A stretch of 64,000 nt of DNA, from the NCBI GenBank assembly GCA_030681195.1, contig JAUXXJ010000051.1:51435-115434 (forward strand). Direction: 5' to 3'. Each line of letters begins with the position of its first letter. Within the stretch, counting starts at the first letter, position 1. A program made the position numbers and the translations under genes. Source of the DNA: Rhodocyclaceae bacterium. Lineage in GTDB: Bacteria > Pseudomonadota > Gammaproteobacteria > Burkholderiales > Rhodocyclaceae. The notes under the pieces were generated by a model. It did no database searches, had not been told where the DNA came from, and saw nothing but the letters and a program-made list of their open reading frames with translations. Positions 58,397 to 64,000 of the stretch are shown here, piece by piece.

Positions 58397-59682
58397 AACG
58401 GCGTTTTAGTTCGCCGCCGAGCTGCCATATCATCGTTCCGGTGTACCGGGATGTCGAGGTTACCCGGCGCTGCCTAGACACCCTGAGCAAGTCGGCATTG
58501 CCATCCGGTACCGTCGTCACCTTGATCGACGATGCGTCCCCTGATCCGGGCATGTCCCAGTTGTTACTGGAGTTCTCCTGCCTACCAGACTGGACGGTGC
58601 ATCAACATCAAACCAATCTTGGCTTCGTGGTCAGTGCCAACGAGGGGTTGGCCCTTCACCCGACCAGAGACGTTGTCCTGTTGAACAGCGATACCGAAGT
58701 TCCTGCCAACTGGCTGCAACGACTGCGGGAAGCGGCCTACACTGCAGACGACATCGGAACCGTGACGCCGTTCACCAACTCCGGTTCGCTGGCAAGCTAT
58801 CCAGCACCGAGCATTGAGAACCCATTGCCCAGAGGTTTCTCGGTTCAGGAACTGGATCAATTGTTTCATGAGGCCAATCCGCCGGCACCCATCGACATTC
58901 CCGTTGGCGTCGGATTCTGCCTGTATATCCGTCGCGACTGCTTCGACGAGGTCGGCATCTTTGATGAGGGGGCTTTCGGCAAGGGCTACGGCGAGGAAAA
59001 TGATTTTTGCCTGCGCGCAACGTCAAGAAAATGGCGCCATGTTCTGGCGCCGGACTGCTTCATCTTCCATCGTGGTCACGCAAGCTTTGGCGATGAAAAA
59101 AGCGCACGGGTTCAAACAGCCTATGAACTCCTTATCCAGCGCCATCCGTGCTACCCGAAGTTGCTGGAAAATCATTTCAGGAATGATCCGCTCCTTGAAT
59201 GCCGTTTGCGTGTCGACGCCCTCCGCATCCTGCATATGCGCCAGCGATCACCGGCCGTCCATGACGACGATTCCGTGGCGACAGCGATTTCCCTCTGTTT
59301 TCAGCTCAACCAGATCTCGGACAGGCTTGTATCGGTATGCTGGATCGCTCCCGGCGAGGCATTCAGGCTCTGGTTTAGCGTGCCAGAGCATTGCGAACGC
59401 TTGCAAGCAGCAGTACATTCCTTGGGGTTGGCACCTTTTCCGAATATTCCTACTGCATGCACTTCCCGATCGGGGACCCCAGTGCATAATCTGGATAGAG
59501 TCTCACTACTCGCGCTTGTTACGGAACACGGCAGGCCGGTACAGGGAACCTGGTACGCCATCAGCCAGCATGCGAAAGAGATAATTCTTCGGTTTGCCAG
59601 AAACGGTAATGTGAAACCAGTCTTGCGCCTGATTTCGCCGACACTACGTGCCCGCGTGGGTGTGTGGCTGAAAGGCCGGTAA
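58393..59682 (+). CDS. Family 2 glycosyltransferase
   Basis: A 429-residue protein with a GT-A fold: HIIVPVYRDVEVTRRCLDTL, VTLIDDASPD, NLGFVVSANEGL, VVLLNSDTEVPANWL (DxD-like NSD), then FGKGYGEENDFCLRA with the catalytic-base region. The last 130 residues form an extra domain not recognised. ATG at 58393 overlaps the WbsX stop. Confidence 0.87.
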   Translation: MKRRFSSPPSCHIIVPVYRDVEVTRRCLDTLSKSALPSGTVVTLIDDASPDPGMSQLLLEFSCLPDWTVHQHQTNLGFVVSANEGLALHPTRDVVLLNSDTEVPANWLQRLREAAYTADDIGTVTPFTNSGSLASYPAPSIENPLPRGFSVQELDQLFHEANPPAPIDIPVGVGFCLYIRRDCFDEVGIFDEGAFGKGYGEENDFCLRATSRKWRHVLAPDCFIFHRGHASFGDEKSARVQTAYELLIQRHPCYPKLLENHFRNDPLLECRLRVDALRILHMRQRSPAVHDDDSVATAISLCFQLNQISDRLVSVCWIAPGEAFRLWFSVPEHCERLQAAVHSLGLAPFPNIPTACTSRSGTPVHNLDRVSLLALVTEHGRPVQGTWYAISQHAKEIILRFARNGNVKPVLRLISPTLRARVGVWLKGR

Positions 59683-59755
59683 GCGTGCCAGGACTTACCG
59701 CAATTCCTGTTACCGCAGACAATTACGACTTGCATAGTGCGCCACCAAGGAAAAC

Positions 59756-60976
59756 ATGCCCAAAAACATCCTGATCGTCGCCCATGACGAAGCAATGTAC
59801 GGCGCGCAACGATCCTTGCTCGATATCCTGCGGCACCTGGATCGCAAAAAGTTCACCCCGACCGTCGTCATTCCCGCGCGCGGGGCCTTTACCAAGGCAC
59901 TCTCCGCATGTGGCATCACCCATTTCTCTGGCATGGTCCGGCGCTGGGTCTTCCCGCCGCGTTGCTTTCAACTGGGCATCATGATCCTGCGCCCGTGGCG
60001 CCTGATACGTCTGCGCTGGGACCCCCGCTTCCAGACATGGCTGTCGCTGCTGACCCTGCCGCTCCGCCTGCCCGTGTTGGCAGTGCTGGTATGGGCGAAA
60101 GGCATTCGCATGATCTACTCCAACACGATCACCGTACTCGATGGCGCCCTCGTCGCCAGGCTTTGCCGCATTCCCCATGTCTGGCATATTCGTGAATCGA
60201 TCACTGGCAACAAAGATCTGGAGTGCCGTTGGCCCGCCGATCAGGTCAGTCGATTTGTATTGCGCCATTCGGATATTGTCATCACCAACTCTCATGCATT
60301 GAAGCGCTCGCTTTTTGGCAATGATGCGGATGCAGCGGTCAGGGTCATTCATAACGGCATCGTCTGCGAGGAGTTCTCCAGAGCCACGCCTGCGCCGGCT
60401 CTTGCCGAACTCTCCGGTAGCGGCCCCATGATCGCGATTTGCGGCGCCCTTCAGGAACGGAAAGATCACATGACCTTCGTGCGTGCGGCGGCGCGACTGA
60501 CCAAGACCTGGCCCAATGCAAGATTCGTCATCATTGGCCGCGCCCATGGGGCTTATTTCGACCAGGTTACCGAGGAAGTCGACCGTCTCGGTTTGCGGCC
60601 GCAAGTACATTTCCTGGGTTTCCGCGATGACATTCCGGAACTGTTTGCAGGCATCGACATCCTGGTCAGCGCGGCCAGGGAGGAGCCATTCGGTCGAACC
60701 ATCATCGAGGCAATGGCGGCGGGCAAGCCGGTGGTCGCGACGCGCAGCGGCGGGCCTGAAGAAATCATTGACGATGGACTGAACGGCTATCTCGTTGAAA
60801 TCGGCGACGATACGGCTATGGCGAAACGCCTTGCCGAACTGCTTGCCGACCCGACCCTGATGCAATCAATGGGCCAACAGGCAAAAATAAAAGCCATGCG
60901 GGATTTCGATCTGACGCCGGTCGTGAATCGTATCGAATCGATTTTCGAGGAAGTACTTGATGCAGCAAACCCATAG
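59756..60976 (+). CDS. Family 4 glycosyltransferase
   Basis: A 406-residue GT-B enzyme: N-terminal NILIVAHDEAMYGAQRSLLD, a hydrophobic patch (about 75-120) that may sit on the membrane, NGI (acceptor side), GALQERKDHMTFVRA and the EX7E motif region EEPFGRTIIEAMAAGKPVVA. Likely adds a sugar to the lipid-linked glycan. Its 3' end overlaps the next start by 17 bases. Confidence 0.9.
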   Translation: MPKNILIVAHDEAMYGAQRSLLDILRHLDRKKFTPTVVIPARGAFTKALSACGITHFSGMVRRWVFPPRCFQLGIMILRPWRLIRLRWDPRFQTWLSLLTLPLRLPVLAVLVWAKGIRMIYSNTITVLDGALVARLCRIPHVWHIRESITGNKDLECRWPADQVSRFVLRHSDIVITNSHALKRSLFGNDADAAVRVIHNGIVCEEFSRATPAPALAELSGSGPMIAICGALQERKDHMTFVRAAARLTKTWPNARFVIIGRAHGAYFDQVTEEVDRLGLRPQVHFLGFRDDIPELFAGIDILVSAAREEPFGRTIIEAMAAGKPVVATRSGGPEEIIDDGLNGYLVEIGDDTAMAKRLAELLADPTLMQSMGQQAKIKAMRDFDLTPVVNRIESIFEEVLDAANP

Positions 60977-62216
60977 TGCCCAACTGCCGCGCCTGATCGC
61001 GTTTTATCTGCCCCAGTTCCATCCGATTCCGGAAAACGATGAATGGTGGGGGAAAGGCTTCACGGAGTGGACCAACGTCACCAAGGCAAAACCCTTGTTC
61101 TCCGGCCATTACCAGCCGCAGCTACCGACCGACTTCGGCTTCTACGATCTGCGCGTGCGTGCCACTCGTCGTGACCAGATCCGCTTGGCAAAGGAATACG
61201 GCATAGATGGCTTCTGCTATCACTACTACTGGTTCTCTGGCAAGCGCCTGCTCAACGCGCCGCTCGACGACATGCTCACCGATCCCGAAAGCGACATGCC
61301 CTTCTGTCTGTGTTGGGCAAATGAGAACTGGACCCGACGCTGGGATGCCTCTGAACATAAGGTGCTGATCGCCCAGCGCTACCTGCCCGAGGATGATCTC
61401 CAGTTCATCAAGGGTCTGCAACCTTTCTTCGCTGACCCGCGCTACATCCGCGTTGATGGCAAGCCATTTTTGATCGTCTATCGCCCGCAGCATCTGCCTG
61501 ATGCACGCCAAACCTCACAAATCTGGCGTGACTACTGCCGCTCAACCGGCATCGGTGAAATTCATATCTGCGCAGCACTGACTCATGGGAACCTCGATTA
61601 CGCACAATTCGGTTTTGACAGTGGCGTCGAGTTCCCGCCACATAACCACCAATGCCAGAATCAAGCCAGCCGCCTGAATTTCCATGAACCCTTCAGTGGG
61701 TTTGTGGCTAATTATTCCGAGATCGCCACAGCTTTTCTTGATCGTCGCTATAAGTCCCCCAATGTGTTCCGCAGTGTTTTTCCGGCCTGGGACAACACCG
61801 CGCGCACTGGCAGCCGCGCCGTATTCGTTCTGGGAAGTTCGCCGGAGAACTACCAGCATTGGCTAGCTGAATCGATTCGCCGAACCAACGAGGATTTTCC
61901 TGGTGGCGACCGGCTAGTGTTCATAAATGCGTGGAACGAGTGGGCTGAAGGCTGTCACCTAGAACCGGACCGCAAATACGGGCGAGCATTTCTCGATGCC
62001 ACGCTCGCGGCACGTGAAGAAGAGACTGCATGCATCGGCTTTGCACCGGTTGGGGCCCTTCCCGAAAGTGATGAGCCACGACGTGCCCTGCTTGCTGATC
62101 TTTATAAGGTGCTGCTCTACCATGCCTATCTGCTTGCAGGTCATCTGGCGGCAGCATTGAAGAAACACCCGCGACTGCGCAGCGTGGTGCGCTGGATTTA
62201 TAACCGCTTGCCCTGA
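60960..62216 (+). CDS. WbsX-like glycan biosynthesis protein (GH99-like), copy 2
   Basis: A 418-residue paralogue of the protein at 57113 with the same landmarks (FYLPQFHPIPENDEWWGKGF; LFSGHYQPQLP; YHYYWFSGKRLLNAPL; CWANENWTRRWD; FINAWNEWAEGCHLEPD). The two copies differ throughout, so they are probably specialised for different sugars, not a recent duplication. ATG at 60960 is preferred over the TTG three bases upstream. Confidence 0.88.
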   Translation: MQQTHSAQLPRLIAFYLPQFHPIPENDEWWGKGFTEWTNVTKAKPLFSGHYQPQLPTDFGFYDLRVRATRRDQIRLAKEYGIDGFCYHYYWFSGKRLLNAPLDDMLTDPESDMPFCLCWANENWTRRWDASEHKVLIAQRYLPEDDLQFIKGLQPFFADPRYIRVDGKPFLIVYRPQHLPDARQTSQIWRDYCRSTGIGEIHICAALTHGNLDYAQFGFDSGVEFPPHNHQCQNQASRLNFHEPFSGFVANYSEIATAFLDRRYKSPNVFRSVFPAWDNTARTGSRAVFVLGSSPENYQHWLAESIRRTNEDFPGGDRLVFINAWNEWAEGCHLEPDRKYGRAFLDATLAAREEETACIGFAPVGALPESDEPRRALLADLYKVLLYHAYLLAGHLAAALKKHPRLRSVVRWIYNRLP

Positions 62217-63230
62217 TCAATTGACACGAGGCAACCCGTGCCTCACCACCATCCGAAACTTATACGGCACCCAATCAAACACCGCGTAAAAGTCGGCGCT
62301 GGCGAGACGGCGATCCTGTTGCGCCCCCCGCCGCACCGCGCCCCATTCCTTGCAATTCCGGACGAGCGCGCCGAACACTGGCAGGTAGATTTCCCGCAGA
62401 TAACGCCAATCCCATTTCAGCAGCGACAGCGCCAAGCCCTCCAGTAACAGCAGCGCCAGATGTAGCGGCAGCATCATCTGCATGAACGGCGCCGGGTAGC
62501 AGATCACCATGACGAAGCTCTTGTTGCGTTCGGATAGCGACCGTCGGCGGAAGGTGGAGCGCAAGCGACCGTCGGCGATCTTGCCGCCTCCGAAGCTTTG
62601 CCCAACGCGATGGTGATAGCCTGATACGCCGAGCGCCCGCACCGGATGGCCGGCCAGTCGCGCACGGCAGCACAGATACAAATCCTCGCCGATGGAGCCG
62701 AACCACTCCGGGAAGCCGCCAAGTTCGTCCCACAGCGCCTTGTCGATCCACAAGCAGGCGCCGGCGACCATGCCGATTTCCGCGCCGGGGGTACGATTGG
62801 GGACTGGATTGAGGAAGGGATCAAGCCGGGCGCCGATGTCGAGCAACTCGCCTTTATCGGCATCGTATTGTGGCAGGGAAAGAATCGCCGGCCTAGCCTG
62901 CCGTTCGGCCCCGGCCAGCAAGGTGGCAAGCGCATCGGGCAGCAGCGTGGCATCGTTGTTGAGCAGCAACAGATAGCGACCCTGCGCAGCGGCAGCCATG
63001 CGATTGTTGGCGATGCAGAATCCGACGTTTTCGCTGCTTTCGATCAGTCGCACGTCGGGATGGCATGCGCGGATATGCGCAGCGGAACCGTCGGTCGAGG
63101 CGTCGTCGTGGACGATAATTTCTACTTCCGCCGATGTTGTCTGCGCGCGCACCGAAGCGATGCAGGCGTCGATCATGTCGAGGCCGTTAAAGTTGGGAAT
63201 GCAGACGGAGAGGAGCGGCGCGCGGGTCAT
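62217..63230 (-). CDS. Family 2 glycosyltransferase (rhamnosyltransferase-like)
   Basis: A 337-residue GT2 enzyme: LSVCIPNFNGLDMIDACIAS, EIIVHDDASTDGSA, NVGFCIANNRMAAAAQG, LLLLNNDATLLPDAL, then FGSIGEDLYLCCRARLAG. A C-terminal hydrophobic helix (MQMMLPLHLALLLLEGLALS) follows. It is convergent with the WbsX gene and opposite in strand to the whole cluster. Two dispersed repeats in direct orientation sit at its ends: one within its last codons (62288), one just before its ATG (63234). Confidence 0.88.
   Translation of the reverse strand: MTRAPLLSVCIPNFNGLDMIDACIASVRAQTTSAEVEIIVHDDASTDGSAAHIRACHPDVRLIESSENVGFCIANNRMAAAAQGRYLLLLNNDATLLPDALATLLAGAERQARPAILSLPQYDADKGELLDIGARLDPFLNPVPNRTPGAEIGMVAGACLWIDKALWDELGGFPEWFGSIGEDLYLCCRARLAGHPVRALGVSGYHHRVGQSFGGGKIADGRLRSTFRRRSLSERNKSFVMVICYPAPFMQMMLPLHLALLLLEGLALSLLKWDWRYLREIYLPVFGALVRNCKEWGAVRRGAQQDRRLASADFYAVFDWVPYKFRMVVRHGLPRVN
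62288..62311 (+). repeat. Dispersed 24-bp repeat, copy 17 (3' end of GT2 gene)
   Basis: Core with GAGAC, leader AAAA, antisense inside the last codons of the GT2 gene, read RLASADF. Confidence 0.95.
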
Positions 63231-63233
63231 GGC

Positions 63234-63257
63234 GAAAGTCGGCGCTGGCGGGACGGC
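63234..63257 (+). repeat. Dispersed 24-bp repeat, copy 18 (between GT2 and ParE genes)
   Basis: Perfect 20-bp core with leader GAAA. It fills the 28-base gap between the GT2 start codon and the ParE stop codon. Confidence 0.95.
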
Positions 63258-63258
63258 G

Positions 63259-63543
63259 TCACCTTGCAACAGGCGGCCATTGTCGTGCGGTGTGCGCCAG
63301 AGCGAGTATCCAGGCGGTGTCTTGCTCGATCTCGTAGACCAGGCAATAGCTCTTGTGCGCGATTACCTCACGCGTACCGGGAATGCGCCCGGCGCGGCCG
63401 AACCCGGGATGATCGGCAAGTCGGGCGGCGGCTTTTCCGAATACCTCGTCCATCTTGATGGCGGAACGCGGACTGTCGGCGGCGATGTACTCGAAAATAA
63501 GGAGACGGTCGCTTTCCGCCTCTGGCGTCCAGCGGACTTTCAC
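63259..63543 (-). CDS. ParE/RelE-superfamily toxin
   Basis: A 94-residue protein with the ParE pattern: KVRWTPEAESDRLLIFEYIA, IKMDEVFGKAAARLADHPGFG, REVIAHKSYCLVYEI. Toxins of this type poison gyrase or cleave mRNA. Its stop is two bases from a dispersed-repeat copy. Start overlaps the antitoxin stop by four bases. Confidence 0.87.
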   Translation of the reverse strand: MKVRWTPEAESDRLLIFEYIAADSPRSAIKMDEVFGKAAARLADHPGFGRAGRIPGTREVIAHKSYCLVYEIEQDTAWILALAHTARQWPPVAR

Positions 63544-63827
63544 GACCCGGTTGCGTTGCTTGCAGCTGTCGTGCGCCGGGCGGCGAAAGTCGCCTCGACC
63601 TCCTCATTGGAACGGCCGCGGCCGGCGCGCATCGATGCGCGGCCGGCGTCGACCTTGCGGCGCAGATACTGGTCGTATTCTCGCGAATGGCGCTGACGTT
63701 CAACGAATTCGCGCATCAGTTCGCGCAGTACCTGAGAGGCAGGGCGATCACAGGCTTGCGCTTCGGCCATAAACGCGGCGCGCAACTCGGGTTCAAGCTT
63801 CATGGTGAATACGGCTTCTTTGGGCAC
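63540..63827 (-). CDS. Antitoxin partner of the ParE-like toxin
   Basis: A 95-residue protein with a short ribbon-helix-helix-like N-terminus (KEAVFTMKLEPELRAAFMAE; RPASQVLRELMREFVE) and a charged, Arg-rich tail. The GTG at 63827 is preferred over the open frame to 63878, since AGGAG lies at suitable spacing upstream. The upstream 170 bases to the window end hold no clear gene. Confidence 0.75.
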   Translation of the reverse strand: MPKEAVFTMKLEPELRAAFMAEAQACDRPASQVLRELMREFVERQRHSREYDQYLRRKVDAGRASMRAGRGRSNEEVEATFAARRTTAASNATGS

Positions 63828-63925
63828 GGTGCAAGCTCCTGAACGTTGGCAATCGACGACTAAGGAAACGCGGAACAACCGCCTCGAAGGCGATCTGATT
63901 CTGCACGCTCATTAAATTTCTGACT

Positions 63926-63960
63926 AAAACCGCTTCGAAACTCTGTTTCTGGGCGGTTTT
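63926..63960. terminator. Possible hairpin terminator near the window end
   Basis: AAAACCGC (63926-63933) pairs with GCGGTTTT (63953-63960), with an inner GAAAC/GTTTC pairing, giving a bidirectional-looking hairpin with A and T flanks. It would end a transcript coming from outside the window or from the left; no gene for it is visible. Confidence 0.45.
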
Positions 63961-64000
63961 CTCCCGTGCACCGCTGTTCCGGTGCTCGTTTTGCCCATTT

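Overview
The window is a chromosomal stretch of a betaproteobacterium, most likely a sulfur-oxidising member of the Rhodocyclales/Nitrosomonadales (inference). Supporting signs are the gene orders ilvB-ilvH-ilvC-pssA-leuA, xseB-ispA-dxs, rpsP-rimM-trmD-rplS, lptF/lptG divergent from pepA-holC-valS, the sigma factor-DUF3619-DUF3106-RDD block, and a high-GC background with dense, often overlapping genes. No rRNA, insertion sequence, phage or CRISPR array is visible. No gene-free stretch exceeds 300 bases.

Layout. 0-5 kb: amiC (cut by the window edge), tsaE, queG, a mercaptopyruvate-type sulfurtransferase, a SpoIIAA-like protein and a Rieske oxygenase. 5-9 kb: xseB-ispA-dxs-folE2 (isoprenoid precursor and GTP cyclohydrolase genes). 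9-11 kb: the ribosomal/tRNA-modification operon rpsP-rimM-trmD-rplS. 12-18 kb: branched-chain amino acid and phosphatidylserine synthesis. 18-27 kb: sigma-factor block, LPS export permeases lptFG, pepA, holC, valS. 27-36 kb: an outer-membrane FadL-like porin and sulfur-oxidation genes (DsrE2-like, TusA, SoeABC sulfite dehydrogenase). 36.7-38 kb: two small toxin-antitoxin-like modules. 38-43 kb: a QmoA-QmoB-HdrC-HdrB electron-transfer complex, normally the partner of APS reductase. 43.4 kb: tRNA-Ala(CGC). 43.5-50 kb: a FlgT-like lipoprotein, a MacAB-type efflux system, a CYTH-CHAD protein and SixA. 50-63 kb: a surface-polysaccharide cluster (Wzm/Wzt ABC transporter, methyltransferases, glycosyltransferases, two WbsX-like proteins), broken near its start by an MNT/HEPN pair, a wzt remnant and an AAA-DUF4143 ATPase. 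63.2-63.8 kb: a ParDE-like pair.

Functionally, SoeABC (cytoplasmic sulfite to sulfate, electrons to quinone), TusA/DsrE2 (sulfane-sulfur carriers) and Qmo-Hdr (electron transfer linked to APS reductase) fit one cytoplasmic sulfur-oxidation route whose aprBA and any dsr or sHdr genes lie outside the window.

The most unusual signal is a dispersed, asymmetric 24-bp repeat: four bases, usually AAAA, followed by the 20-mer GTCGGCGCTGGCGGGACGGC. I count 18 copies in 64 kb, on both strands. Ten lie inside genes, several of them conserved single-copy enzymes (tsaE, ispA, dxs, valS, soeA), without breaking the frame. Eight lie between genes, often touching stop codons. Every substitution in the 20-bp core is a transition. 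Three direct copies bracket two adjacent toxin-antitoxin-like modules one by one, and the repeat is absent from the 11.6-kb polysaccharide cluster. I do not recognise this element. It behaves like an uptake/recognition sequence or a recombination/insertion site that delimits gene cassettes.
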